64,000 nucleotides of DNA from Catalinimonas alkaloidigena. Its GTDB lineage: Bacteria; Bacteroidota; Bacteroidia; Cytophagales; Flexibacteraceae. Made by a program: the position numbers and the translations under genes. Location of the stretch: assembly GCF_900100765.1 (NCBI RefSeq), contig NZ_FNFO01000001.1, positions 496,001-560,000 on the forward strand, written 5' to 3'. Under the pieces are notes generated by a model. It searched no databases, was not told the origin of the DNA, and saw only the letters and a list, made by a program, of their open reading frames with translations. Each line of letters starts with the position of its first letter. Position 1 is the first letter of the stretch. Of this stretch, positions 30,501 to 36,761 are shown one piece after another.

Positions 30501-31535
30501 GCCGCTACAGTTGCTTCGGCCACCGAGGGTAGCTACATCAGCGGCCCGGCACGGAAGGCCGGCAGCAGCGACTTTACGTTCCCGGTTGGAAACGATACAC
30601 TGTTTGCACCCATTGGCATCTCAGGTCTGACGGGCAGCAGCACGTTCACGGCCGAATACTTCGACGATCCATACGATCCGAATGGCCCACGTGAGACAAC
30701 CCTGAAGGCGACTAGCCAGACCGAGTACTGGGATCTGACCCGTAACAGTGGATCGGCCGCCGCCTATGTCACCCTTCACTGGCGTGACGGCGCGCACAGC
30801 ACCATCGAAAGCATGCAGGCGTTGGTAGTTGCACACCACAGCGGTACGCAGTGGGAAGACTTCGGCGGAACTACTTCGGGTTCTGTAGCCCAGGGATCAG
30901 TCACGTCTACGTCGCGCCTGACGTCGTTCAGCCCGATCACATTCGGCTCTACCAACTGGTACCTGAACCCGCTGCCGGTAGAACTGGTCGCCTTCGGTGC
31001 CGCCTGGGAAAAAGGCACGCACAATGCTGTAGTAAGTTGGAAAACCGTTTCCGAAACGAACAATGCAGGCTTTGAACTGGAGCGCTCGTTGAACGGCGAC
31101 GATTGGACGGTCATCACCTTCGTGGAAGGACACGGTACGACCAATCTGCCACAACAGTACGGCCATGTAGATGTCGACGTGCAAGGGGCACCGGTGTATT
31201 ACCGACTGCGCCAGATTGACCTGGACGGAGCCGTCCACCTGTCGGATGTGGTGGTGCTGGAAGCGCCGACTCCCACAGGGCTGTGGCTTGTGCAGACTTA
31301 CCCGAATCCTTTCCGCGACGCTTTCCAAGTGAAAGTCCAGACGGAAGAGCGCGGTACGCTTAAAATGCAATTGCTGAACCTGTACGGTACGGTGCTTCAC
31401 GTGTGGGAAGCGCCTGTCAAAGCGGGTCAGAATCAGGTCGAAGTGGATCAGTTGGCACACTTGCCGGCCGGTATTTACTTGCTGACGGTAGAGCAGAACG
31501 GTCGCAAGCAGACCCTGCGCATGATCAAGCAATAA
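18591..31535 (+). CDS. Giant T9SS-secreted beta-strand-repeat surface protein (4314 aa)
   Basis: I start at the ATG at 18591, which gives a signal peptide (RRNIWLLLLSFLASPVLA); a GTG at 18516 would add 25 residues ahead of it. Nearly all of the protein is beta-helix-like repeats of about 75-100 residues around F-[YNH]-x-[LV]-x-[FIL]-x-G-x-G-x-K-T-[LV]-x-G, then D-[IV]-x-G-[ND]-[LMV]-x-[IV]-x-x-G. I count about 34. They fall into five blocks separated by a conserved boundary (HARYY-like segment, ATIDPTNNFS, then W-x-x-x-x-N-W). From about residue 4110 there is a non-repeat region (PLPVELVAFGAAW) and, from about 4235, a type A T9SS sorting tail (TYPNPFRDAF through GIYLLTVEQNGRKQTL). T9SS would release or anchor it at the surface. 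It may be an adhesin, matrix or gliding-related fibre; no enzyme domain is visible. Asn, Gly and Thr dominate and Cys is rare. Confidence 0.93.
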   Translation: MGIKSIWRRNIWLLLLSFLASPVLAVDYYSQGSNAFSALSNWNTARDGSGTSPLAADLTSGAHRFIIVDGHTIVANQNLSMLGLTVGEGLGTATFTIGNSTTALTIALGGNLVVGTGSVVEVGAFDATHTLTLTGNLQNSGTVDLYRSVTQVANITVQGTSSISGNTPQFNNITFQSGTVTANTNLDVEGTVVIEAGATFADGGYTHTVKNWTENGSGQRTGVGTIVMDASVSIISGTSTFHNLTFNGVVAGQFAGTTTVTGNFLATNNATVSSGVSTYFQGNFTVDSGSKFQGTTNGIAYFDAAVAQTLTFNGTVTFDQVRFQNGGTANPKTVVGNLIANDLTYVYSGATVTGNGAHQLEEMRIEGDCNLTGTLTLVGNQLWDGIDSDFTLLTELIVAGNVNIRAGNTLRVRENVTIESNYLVINDGAFLIQETAGRTLTLRTGTSLYARGTDNFPTGFTTFTPEYDSWVRYDANMPQTVRGGLTYANLYTRYDTKTVDGAIDVNGRMYLYTGVTLNLGSYAHTFEGNIENAGSNNSIVSTGTVTLDATDANQYIGDHGSGTYTFQNLAFTLASPTAMRTKTLYGTNYTVNGNFSATSGGDASSYLRLDLNSVTLTNDGGDQFALGDKVEVLTDGTSTFTNSVGSFSTTSLHVNSTVWFNGTNQTLPGITFGNLYLSGNGNKTAAGNLDINGDLIRQGGNAIFENATYNVNVAGDMSLGAGYMNATGSSSTFTFDGTDQAISSGTFYNITFSTGGNKTVSGTTNVLGNMSVNAGSVYFNNSNIVLEGHLLTLSGNMYQTTGTTTLTGGNYQFIGMGSSSILGDLTIDKSAGQVAAATNITIERDFIMTANRAVFSLNSFFLRVGRHFVYNSGCTFNANSGTLHLNGSVLQNINVNTSGLVLNHLRFSGTGEKRLNNNDVDINGNVIIDGALFNAQNRNLTVAGNWTNTGTFQSTARVTFDRAGNQTISASTFHDLYIDGSGTKTLTGSISMDGRMEIDNGTLDVSASNYNIIVEEHWYNTGAGSFTPRQGTVTFVGNSSRLYTGGTGAGKTFNRVVVNLSSGQYMDLYGDLLTAGDLRVSRGNFRTYGYDMYIGGSLINDDTFQANSAAHDLFLNATSGARTFKPGSGSYRDITINASGASYKLTGNLDLYGGYNLVLDAGTFALGGYTVTMPGTGGNVTVNAGTFSIDSASTLQVGNGGTVTNAGGTFRIVGVDGDYATMKAYSGTYTFVQTSGTFHARYFNIQNTRGNGINLQGGSLDATNCFADGIFTGGTNNAYATLTGIDLGSGVFAGGTSFGAGPTYNITRLSGTGVITFQNADGIKAGAAYEQDGGNLIAWEFPDGYFWDNDNGDNNWNNALNWSGNTLPDLTSNVYLEHTYVTGAYTVNVNANAEANRLVLDAQSGSAIALTLNGANMTVDRSVLINTNTTVTQTQATDTIRVGGSWTNAGTFNEGNAVVVFEGHSGSGTIATKGTSDPFYHLIINAPSATYTLESILDIDGNMTLTAGTLDVGGANYAIYAAGNWTAQGGTLNGRAGTVTLNKAGTSSQTVTGGSFNHLSFTNPAGTGTATKVIASGLSVLGNLTIDTNTGVQGGSNLIRVGGHWRNNVGASGFSAGSSAVVFDGSNQTIGNGGQPTTFNNVYFQGSGNKSLALNMNVGSNFQITSVTVTVEDGVTVNGTGANNNLQMASGLLRIMGLNGFPQNFENPFLSGGRVEYRGNINQNVYPTAYYDLYLLRNNAGNVQTKTLSGPITVANNLVVNDAETTLNANGQTITLGSGLYLATGGPQVTWSGGTLVHNGGSWNLDSDITSFHHLVLSGSGTKRLYNNLTISGNVSVQNDITLRMDDYTMTASGSGQTFSMLSSSYLTVSIPTSTGVAFPTNFATYALDPTSRVTLNGATNQTIYTVPNYGELYLSNSGNATLGGNLDVEGDMVMTTDNTTLVDAGYNMNLAGSLNDFRNYPAPGGTVTFDGADQAIRSTISLSVDPLNFNQLIFAGTGTKTFGNGEDVIDISGNMTVQSGITVTSSLPIFFSGAQWQNLGTFTHSGSTVTFDAATAQVINPGVNHTFNAMTFQNGSKTIVLNGLDVNGDFTIASGAHVNMSALTHRVASGLVTVAGSWTTSTTNFFFDGGNQTLPAFTALDVTIQNGGTKTMSGAWSADDLTIASGARLDVSTSNYGVTLTGYFDNQGTFTSRNGTVAFESANTSAKVINIGGSNFYNVTFNQSQTNSRTYTLQTNTNIYENLIIGNGATLKLNGKQLNLGDNTAGETYTIQSGGTLDVDAGAKLRFDTRGGNDLMTVAGTLRVVGTSGNSAEVERIYGSNYYGIVVNSGATIHARYYHFHHLDDNGLRVQNGATIDPTNNFSDGAWSDMRTGGSGARYYLQVEASSAGLPDISNVTFNYGATPSIGRDYNVRRTNAATGNITFAGTISGILAGATYEDDGSTKIIWPSVSTVTWTGSQSTDWHNPNNWSPATVPTSTIDAFIPLGSPNNPLISTGDAVCRNMTITNGVVELTAGRQLNVVGDMVIGTGASSAILAVLAPSSGITVGGNWTRAANASFIHGNGTVTFTGAINNFTLTPRTSAFYNLVFNGSGTFTLSGSQINVEGNMTLFGGTIDQATNNYVISLSGNYTNSGGTFLTATTGTMTFVGTNQVVTNGTFNRVSLAGNGVKTTSGTLTVSNTFDIAAGDTLQAGGPVNLSGNATIAANGAILDGGQTISFNGAAWTNAGYYEGTGTVNFDRAGNQTIAGGMFNNLTLSGTGQVSLLSNMAVTGNVTVYNSINTLRLETYLIQNTDGSGTFYLDANESMYVLGNDNFPAGFSTYDLHDNSWVRYEGTIAQQIAPVRYGELVLNNATTKTLKGDIIIDSRLYVNDATLDASTNSYKITIYNHWVNNGTGTFVARAGEVVFAGGLSSQYFYTNTSGSNDFYRLTVNKTAGTQVYPADNDTIVVKQDLQVQSGIMNANNRVINVQGDLNVTSGDVATNGTYYFNKASGSATLRTNNAVFNTMEFAGGATYTVQDALTLNGSYTLGAGVTFDGNGKAVTLGDNIYDQIVINGDFRVGAGGTLYLGNDVTLTVNSGGTFRAVGTGSQPVTVTSRNTTNYNFTVFGTIHAQYYTFEKMASNGIYVAAGATIDPTNNFSNGTFTNGQNGGTLLRVHNNQILTGSNRIENVVFPSNPGGGAYNVSKGVNSGQIEFYSAAGAFAGAGYENDPYDLIEWTGITTITWTGATNSEWALASNWSTNTIPTSGDDVIITSGPVNQPVISGTPALARTIDLQSGAFLRVNSASSDADLTVASDLTFAGNLQLMSADDSIVVRGNFTESGGSFNNGGGIVTVAPVSGSATITTGSPFYKLTIAGSGTVLAGNALTISNDLTIKSGAIFDVSAQNYQLSIAGNYTNQGSFVSRSGTLLMNATGGTRTIRSGGSSLYRLTVMSSATYQLLDAVTVSNRLEHNTGTFRLNGNTLSVSGQLNVHSGTFAVGALGTLRMGNNAAINVNSGATFSMVGNSASQLATVTSTGTTRYAFNINSGATLAARYYSVNYINSTGLRVYSGATIDGTNNLSYGTFSNGATSGRYLWLENNFADFVATEVTFNAGASYNVRRVSGTGVITFFDAAGVLSGYLYEQDDNYPNSGRIRWTSTVATVVWNGLGGDNNWHNPANWDIGTVPTITHNVVIPSSHLVNVYQQNAFANNVQIASATTLTFQSGWGLSVEESIENAGTITINAGSNSILSMGETWTNTGTFNYTNAGTIQLTAATGDFLITNGANPLYNMTINSAAPGTATYTLVDSLVLAGNLTVTDGTLATDGNKMHVRGNWTIATNGEFAHGDGVVEFDGPGAQAITFSGLGSFYDVEFDSTGAKTLGSNLTVLRDLTIHPTSSLNASSYTLSVAGNWDNTGAFTPGTSTVVLNGATPQAVSRFGGESFNNLQINNTAGTGPQILLGSAIAVSGTMTFTDGIVQSSAANMVSFGAAATVASATEGSYISGPARKAGSSDFTFPVGNDTLFAPIGISGLTGSSTFTAEYFDDPYDPNGPRETTLKATSQTEYWDLTRNSGSAAAYVTLHWRDGAHSTIESMQALVVAHHSGTQWEDFGGTTSGSVAQGSVTSTSRLTSFSPITFGSTNWYLNPLPVELVAFGAAWEKGTHNAVVSWKTVSETNNAGFELERSLNGDDWTVITFVEGHGTTNLPQQYGHVDVDVQGAPVYYRLRQIDLDGAVHLSDVVVLEAPTPTGLWLVQTYPNPFRDAFQVKVQTEERGTLKMQLLNLYGTVLHVWEAPVKAGQNQVEVDQLAHLPAGIYLLTVEQNGRKQTLRMIKQ
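22302..29640 (+). repeat. Four-copy block-boundary signature within the giant gene
   Basis: The same protein signature begins at 22302 (FHARYFNIQNTRGNGI), 25590 (IHARYYHFHHLDDNGL), 27918 (IHAQYYTFEKMASNGI) and 29184 (LAARYYSVNYINSTGL). Each is followed by a [LD]-[DG]-[AP]-T-N segment and, 340-370 bases on, by an N-W-containing loop (about 22655, 25958, 28262, 29525). The copies are similar at protein level but diverged in DNA, so they are old duplications rather than recent tandem copies. Confidence 0.8.
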
Positions 31536-32079
31536 TACGTTGCGAGTATAGTTTAGTTTTTTGTTGAATAGTCGAAAGCTGCGGCACCGGGTTTACCTGG
31601 CGTCGCAGCTTTTTTTATGACGGATCTTGCACGGCGACGACTTGATTTACAGGAGCTTACTGCGGGAAAAAGCCGATTGTACGACCGAACGATTCATGAA
31701 ATCCCGCCCCATTTCCTACGTCTGGATCACGGGTAGTAAATAGACGCGTGGCGAAAATGTACTTTCTCTGATTTCAAAGCGAAGGGGTTTTATTTGCCAA
31801 TAAGCGTGGTAAAAATGTAGTCGAACAAGAGTGATGCGCACGCGTGGTCGCCATGCCGGAACGTCTGGCGCAGAATCCCGTCGGATTTTGCCGCAAACCT
31901 TTTACACTTACTTACAATCCTTACGCTAGGGGGGAGCACCCTAACTTCAAGAGAATCAGCATTTTTTTTACATTTTCACTTACAATCCAAGGTACAAAGT
32001 GTTAATCGGACGCAATCTGACATCTACTTGCACCTGATTGTAGAAAAAAATCACCGTGGGAGTTCTAACCATTGATAGC
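31536..32079. other. 544-base intergenic region before the PAS kinase
   Basis: After the terminator (31575-31618) no gene is seen. An 11-base direct repeat, ACTTACAATCC, occurs at 31910-31920 and 31978-31988, and TAGGG...CCCTA forms a small dyad near 31927-31943. These may be control sites for the kinase gene that starts at 32080. Confidence 0.45.
31575..31618 (+). terminator. Terminator after the giant gene
   Basis: AAAGCTGCG (31575-31583) pairs with CGCAGCTTT (31604-31612), and the T-run continues to 31616. The loop is long (20 nt). Confidence 0.75.
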
Positions 32080-33360
32080 ATGAAGAAAAACTTACCCCTT
32101 GCGTCGGAAGGGACAGGTCTGTGCGAATCGACCACCATGATATCGGGTTGGTCCCACAAGTCGTTTACCTTTGAAACCCCCGTTATGACCGGAAAGTGGG
32201 AGTACGCGCTGGCAAATCCTCAGATCGCGTTAGAGGAGTTATCCAAAGAAGAATTGATCGCCATCATTTATCAGCAGAAAGAGCAGCAGAAAAATGTAGT
32301 CACTACGCCTCACCTGGCCGAAGCGATGTGTCGAGGTCGGCTCGACTCCGGAATCTTCCACGTCAATCAGAAATTCGCGTCTCTTTTCGGTTGCCAGTCG
32401 GTCGAAGAGGTTTTGGCCTGGGGGCACCAGACCATGAAAATGCACGCTTCTTCGTTTCGCCGGTTGCGCCGCCTGATCCGGCAGCAGGGAAGTTTGCAGA
32501 ACTACGAAATCCTGTTGCGGCGGAAAGATAATTCGCAATTCTGGTGTAGCATCAGCACCGCTATGTTGACCGACGAGCACGGCTGTCCCTACTATGAAGC
32601 GGTGTTGCACGACATCTCTAACTACAAAGAGGCCGCGCGGAAACTCAAAGAAAATTTTGAGGAGCTGAAAAAAGTGAACGGCGAACTGGACCGGTTTGTC
32701 TACAGTGCCTCTCACGATTTGCGGGCGCCTCTGGTTTCGATTTTGGGATTGGTACAGGTCGCCCGCCTGGAAGCCGACGAAGAGCAGCGTCAACACTATT
32801 TTAGCCTCATCAACAACAGCGTCGACAAGCTCGATCGTTTCTGCAGAGAGATTGTCTACTACTCGCGTAACGCCCGGTTGGGCATCCGCCGCGAAAAGGT
32901 AAACCTGCGTCGTTTGATTCAGGAAGTACTGAGCGAATTCCAATTTACAGACGAATTCGGGCAGGTGCAGGTAGACGTAAGCGTGAGCCAGAAGTCGACT
33001 TTCTATACCGATTCGCAGCGGGTGTCTGTCATCCTGCGCAACCTGATCTCCAACGCGCTTCGCTACAACAACGCACACCGATGGAACTCGTTCGTTACCA
33101 TCAAAGCGGACGTGCAGGGGCGTGAGTTGCATCTGGAAATAAGCGATAACGGCATCGGCATCAGCGAGCAGCATCTGCCGCACATCTTTTCCATGTTTTA
33201 CCGGGCATGCGAACGGAGCAAAGGCTCGGGCCTGGGGTTGTACATCGTCAAAGAAACTCTCGATAAACTCCGGGGAACCATCCAGGTCGATTCTCGGCTC
33301 GGCAAGGGTAGCACGTTTGCCGTATGCATTCCCGAAGCCTCTAAAACTCAGAAAGTATAG
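32080..33360 (+). CDS. PAS-domain sensor histidine kinase
   Basis: This 426-residue kinase has no membrane segment, so it is probably cytoplasmic. I use the ATG at 32080; a GTG at 32056 would add eight residues. Order: short N-terminal region, PAS domain (about 75-185; IFHVNQKFASLFG, EILLRRKDNSQFWCSIS), coiled linker, HisKA with H-box ASHDLRAPL (about residue 210), and HATPase_c with N-box ISNALRYNN, G1 ISDNGIGI, F-box HIFSMFYRA and G2 GSGLGLYIV. All catalytic boxes are intact. No response regulator gene is adjacent; the REC-containing gene 1.4 kb downstream could be a partner, by inference. Confidence 0.92.
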   Translation: MKKNLPLASEGTGLCESTTMISGWSHKSFTFETPVMTGKWEYALANPQIALEELSKEELIAIIYQQKEQQKNVVTTPHLAEAMCRGRLDSGIFHVNQKFASLFGCQSVEEVLAWGHQTMKMHASSFRRLRRLIRQQGSLQNYEILLRRKDNSQFWCSISTAMLTDEHGCPYYEAVLHDISNYKEAARKLKENFEELKKVNGELDRFVYSASHDLRAPLVSILGLVQVARLEADEEQRQHYFSLINNSVDKLDRFCREIVYYSRNARLGIRREKVNLRRLIQEVLSEFQFTDEFGQVQVDVSVSQKSTFYTDSQRVSVILRNLISNALRYNNAHRWNSFVTIKADVQGRELHLEISDNGIGISEQHLPHIFSMFYRACERSKGSGLGLYIVKETLDKLRGTIQVDSRLGKGSTFAVCIPEASKTQKV

Positions 33361-33423
33361 CGTGAGGCTACTTCCGCAGGAGCGGGGCGCTAACTCAACC
33401 GGTACAGGCCCGTATAAGCGGGT

Positions 33424-34101
33424 ATGGAAAAGAAAAAAGCGTTGATCGTAGGCGCCTCCGGTCTGGTGGGAGGCCACTGTCTGCAAGCTCTGTTGGCCTC
33501 TAGTCTTTACGAGTCGGTCGTCAGCCTCGGACGCCGTCGCCTGCCGCTCGACCATCCCAAACTAACGCAGCACCTTATTGATTTCGACCGCGCCGCCCAA
33601 ACCCCCGAGTTCTTCGCCTGTGACGATGCTTTTTGTTGCTTAGGCACCACCATCAAACAGGCCGGTTCTCAGGAAAACTTCCGGAAAGTAGACCACGGAT
33701 ACGTAACCATTACGGCGCAGTTGGCTCAGCAACAGGGCGCTACCCGATTCTTTGTGGTCAGCGCATTAGGGGCCGACGCCACCTCGCTCATTCCCTATAC
33801 ACGCGTTAAAGGTAACATGGAAGCGCAGCTCCAGCAATTCGGTTTCGAGGAGTTGTACATCTTCCGCCCTTCGTTGCTGGTTGGCGACCGTCAGGAAGAG
33901 CGAAAAGCCGAGAAAACGTCAGAGCGTGTGTTGAACGTGCTGGAACCGTTGATGACGGGTTCCCTGCGTAAATACCAGGCGATCCGGGCCCACACCGTAG
34001 GGGAAGCGATGGTCCGCGCCGCGGCAGGGACGCGGCCGGGCGTGCATATTTTCTTTACCGATCAGATCAAAGACTTGGTGAACGCTACGCCCGCGACCTA
34101 A
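33424..34101 (+). CDS. NAD(P)-binding Rossmann protein (atypical SDR, TIP30/HTATIP2-like)
   Basis: This 225-residue protein opens with the dinucleotide-binding motif VGASGLVG (about residues 9-16), then CCLGTTIKQAGS and VSALGAD, and Y-x-x-x-K in PYTRVKGNME. That arrangement and length match atypical short-chain reductases of the NAD(P)H-binding, TIP30-like group, whose substrates are mostly unknown. It begins 63 bases after the PAS kinase on the same strand and may be co-transcribed. No terminator separates them. I cannot name a substrate. Confidence 0.85.
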   Translation: MEKKKALIVGASGLVGGHCLQALLASSLYESVVSLGRRRLPLDHPKLTQHLIDFDRAAQTPEFFACDDAFCCLGTTIKQAGSQENFRKVDHGYVTITAQLAQQQGATRFFVVSALGADATSLIPYTRVKGNMEAQLQQFGFEELYIFRPSLLVGDRQEERKAEKTSERVLNVLEPLMTGSLRKYQAIRAHTVGEAMVRAAAGTRPGVHIFFTDQIKDLVNATPAT

Positions 34102-34425
34102 GCTAAAGGGGTAAGATGTAAGATAACATTCAAAACCCCAAAAATGCTCTGTATTTCCAGCTGCAAAAAACGTTTAGAAAGCCTCCTATAGCAACGTGCC
34201 GACCGCAGGCTTTGCTTTTAGACGCGTGCGTGGTGGATGTGAGGCCTGACGTTATTTAAAAAAGCCCCTCTTTTGCCGTAGGGGACGTACGGCATTGCAG
34301 ATCTTCGGTAAAATCGGATGCGATATTTATGAAATTAACGTCATGCAAGACCATCCCTCAAAAAGAAGAGCAACGCAGTTTCGTACGTACCATCTTTCCG
34401 GAGAAATCAGGAGGGTACAGAAACG
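34102..34425. other. 324-base intergenic region
   Basis: A weak hairpin (CCCCT...AGGGG near 34265-34284) is the only structure seen. No gene is supported before the small membrane protein at 34426. Confidence 0.4.
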
Positions 34426-34650
34426 ATGGAAGAGCAACGGCATGTTTGGGATCGACTAAAGACAGAGCGCTCGGACCCCAAAACTACGTTTTGGGAAAAC
34501 TGGAAAGGATACATTTTTTTGGGGAGCCTGTTGGGCGTCAGGGCGTTAATTAGCTTCGGGAGGGGGAACGACCTGATCGGTGCCATTTGCCTTGCTGTCG
34601 CGGTCGGAAGCTTCGTCCTGGCAACTTTCACCACACGATCGACCGAGTAA
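34426..34650 (+). CDS. Small two-helix membrane protein, hypothetical
   Basis: This 74-residue frame starts with ATG and encodes a charged N-terminus (MEEQRHVWDRLKTERSD) followed by two hydrophobic segments (about 30-45, IFLGSLLGVRALISF; about 51-69, LIGAICLAVAVGSFVLATF) separated by a short polar loop. A two-span inner-membrane hairpin is plausible. The family is unknown. It ends 75 bases before the REC-LytS gene on the same strand, so it could belong to that transcript. Confidence 0.5.
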   Translation: MEEQRHVWDRLKTERSDPKTTFWENWKGYIFLGSLLGVRALISFGRGNDLIGAICLAVAVGSFVLATFTTRSTE

Positions 34651-34725
34651 CAAGCGATGGCTTCAGAACGCGACGATCGGCGCTTCCGCTAGCGGTCTCA
34701 TGCCGATTTGTTCTACCTTCGCTGC

Positions 34726-35751
34726 ATGAGCAAGTCTCCGTTTAACATTCTTTACGTCGACGACGAGCGGCACAATCTCTTCTCGTTCCACGCAACGTTT
34801 CGAAAAGAGTATCAGGTCTTTACGGCGCAAACGGGGCAAGAGGCGCTGGAGTTGATGGAGCAAGAGCCGATTGCGTTGGTCATCACCGACCAGCGGATGC
34901 CCGGGATGACCGGTGTTCAGTTGTTGGAGAAAGTGCTAGAGAAACACCCCGATACCGTACGGATGGTGCTGACGGGCTACAGCGACGTGGATTCGATCAT
35001 CGCGGCCATTAACAAGGGGAAGGTCCACAGCTACATCACCAAGCCCTGGAAACTGAACGAATTGGAGGTCACCATTCGTAATGCCCTGCGTGCCTACCAG
35101 CTCGAACACGAGAACCGAGCGTTGATCAAAGAGCGAAATCGCCTGTTGGTGCAGGCAGAGCGCCAGCAGAAAGAAAATCTGTTGTCTCAGTTTGAGTCTC
35201 TCAAAAACCAGATCAACCCCCACTTTCTGTTCAACTGCCTCAATGCATTGTCGTTGCTGGTGTTGAAAGATCCGCCCACGGCCGAAAAATTTATCTACAA
35301 ACTGACGGACGTGTACCGTTACGTACTGCAACAGAAGGGACAAACGGCTGTGCCATTGCGGCAGGAGCTGCAGTTTATGGAGTCGTATCTGTTCCTGCAA
35401 CGCATTCGGTTTGGCAATAACCTACAGTTGGAAATGCACGTTCCGGCCGAAGCGTATGCGTGTTATCTGCCTCCGTTGGCCTTACAGCTGTTGGTCGAAA
35501 ACGCCATCAAACACAATGTGGTGTCGGGTGAACATCCGCTGCGTGTTACCATGCAGGTAGAAGGGAACGAGTTGGTGATCGCGAATAACCTTCAACCACG
35601 AGAACCCGAGGGAGAGTCGACGGGCATCGGATTGAGCAACCTGCGTGCGCGCTATGAGTTTATCACCCCACGTTTGCCACACTTTGGCCCGGAGCACGAG
35701 CGCTTTGTTGCGCGGTTGCCCTTGCTGCCGCGCGAAGACCTTGGAACTTAG
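34726..35751 (+). CDS. REC-LytS hybrid: response-regulator receiver fused to His_kinase/HATPase
   Basis: This 341-residue protein starts at the ATG at 34726. Residues 1-120 are a receiver domain (acidic pair D12-D13, phospho-acceptor D55 in ITDQRMPG, T83, K106 in ITKPW). A coiled linker (125-155) leads to a LytS/YehU-type His_kinase domain with the histidine H166 in NQINPHFLFNCLNAL. An ATPase domain follows with LLVENAIKHNV and GIGLSNLRARYEF. No membrane segments are present. LytS-type kinases usually pair with a LytTR regulator; none is adjacent. Here the receiver is the input, so another kinase probably switches it. All key residues are intact. Confidence 0.9.
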   Translation: MSKSPFNILYVDDERHNLFSFHATFRKEYQVFTAQTGQEALELMEQEPIALVITDQRMPGMTGVQLLEKVLEKHPDTVRMVLTGYSDVDSIIAAINKGKVHSYITKPWKLNELEVTIRNALRAYQLEHENRALIKERNRLLVQAERQQKENLLSQFESLKNQINPHFLFNCLNALSLLVLKDPPTAEKFIYKLTDVYRYVLQQKGQTAVPLRQELQFMESYLFLQRIRFGNNLQLEMHVPAEAYACYLPPLALQLLVENAIKHNVVSGEHPLRVTMQVEGNELVIANNLQPREPEGESTGIGLSNLRARYEFITPRLPHFGPEHERFVARLPLLPREDLGT

Positions 35752-35786
35752 CCTTCCGCGCCACGGGAGAACCGCAACGCGGAAGG
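35752..35786. terminator. Hairpin between convergent REC-LytS and DUF3078 genes
   Basis: CCTTCCGCG (35752-35760) and CGCGGAAGG (35778-35786) form a perfect 9-bp stem directly after the stop codon. It lacks a long T-tract, so its role as terminator is likely rather than certain. Confidence 0.5.
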
Positions 35787-35797
35787 AGACTGAAGAT

Positions 35798-36667
35798 TTA
35801 CTTCTTGGCTGGAATTGCGTACAACAGACCCAACGCTAGCGTCTGGCTTGCCTGTATGTTCGCGTCCTGGTCGGAATCATAGAGTATAATCCCCGTCAGG
35901 CTTACGTCGATGTACTTGGTAATTTTGGCCGATAACGCGACGTCAAGCCTGTGGTCAATGGTTTTGAAGCCAAACGTTTCCAGGTTGGCAAAGAGGAGGT
36001 AGCGTGCTTTCAGGTTGAGATTATCCGCCAGATTTTTATCAAGTTCAGCCAGAATTTGTGTGGCGAGCCACTCCATACGCGTCTTTTCCCCAACTTCCAC
36101 GCCGTAGTTCTGAGGTACATTCCGGTACAGTGACGTGTCGTTGACAATCGTCAGGCGGGGCGCGAAGGGGCTAAACCGGATGTGAAAGTAGTCTACCGGT
36201 TTGTAGTCAAATCCCCAAGCGGCCGTAAGAAAGGCCGGGGCCAGAAAATCCGATATCTTTTGTCGGGGCTCGTTGGCCGGATATTTATACCCCGCCGCAA
36301 ACTGGGAGATGAAGTTCACAGCCGCGAACAAGTCCCATTTTTCTGACAGATTGCGCCCCACTTTGGTGTCGAGGAACAGTAGGTCGGCGGTTTTCCGGAC
36401 GCCTTGGCCCTGGTTGCGTACCACACCGAATTGCAGATCAACAATGTTGTTCCACGATACTTTGTCTTTTTCGTAATTGGCGGTGGTCTGGAACAGCGAG
36501 CCCAGGGCAATTGAATTCACGCCCCCGGCTTTCCAGTTGCTGCTGAAGGCGGCTTGGTTGAAATTGAGTCCGATCTTGAGGGATCGTTTCCAATACGTAG
36601 TGTCGGTATCTTGTGCCTGCACTGCACATACCAGGAAAAACAGCGAAAGAACGAACAGTTTTTTCAT
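35798..36667 (-). CDS. DUF3078 outer-membrane barrel-like protein
   Basis: This 289-residue protein starts at the ATG at 36667, giving a signal peptide (MKKLFVLSLFFLVCAVQAQ). The mature start (WKRSLKIGLNFNQAAFSSNWKAGG) is the N-terminal signature of DUF3078 proteins, common across Bacteroidota. Repeated aromatic-alternating strands (WDLFAAVNFISQFAAG, DYFHIRFSPFAPRLTIV, TKYIDVSLTGIILYD) suggest an outer-membrane beta-barrel. Function is not known. It follows the 173-residue membrane gene upstream by 94 bases on the same strand. Confidence 0.88.
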   Translation of the reverse strand: MKKLFVLSLFFLVCAVQAQDTDTTYWKRSLKIGLNFNQAAFSSNWKAGGVNSIALGSLFQTTANYEKDKVSWNNIVDLQFGVVRNQGQGVRKTADLLFLDTKVGRNLSEKWDLFAAVNFISQFAAGYKYPANEPRQKISDFLAPAFLTAAWGFDYKPVDYFHIRFSPFAPRLTIVNDTSLYRNVPQNYGVEVGEKTRMEWLATQILAELDKNLADNLNLKARYLLFANLETFGFKTIDHRLDVALSAKITKYIDVSLTGIILYDSDQDANIQASQTLALGLLYAIPAKK

Positions 36668-36761
36668 GAGATTCAGGGGTAGGATGACAGAAATACAGCG
36701 GATGCTGTGATGAACAACCAATGAAAAGGGGTAGGTACGAACCGTAGCGAGGAGGGGCAGA

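Noticed and set aside
18591-31535. CRISPR or tandem DNA repeat in the giant gene
   Set aside because: The repeats are at protein level, of unequal length and diverged in DNA, with no constant spacer pattern.
32239-33555. 438-codon minus-strand frame opposite the PAS kinase
   Set aside because: Antisense shadow; the kinase boxes are on the plus strand.
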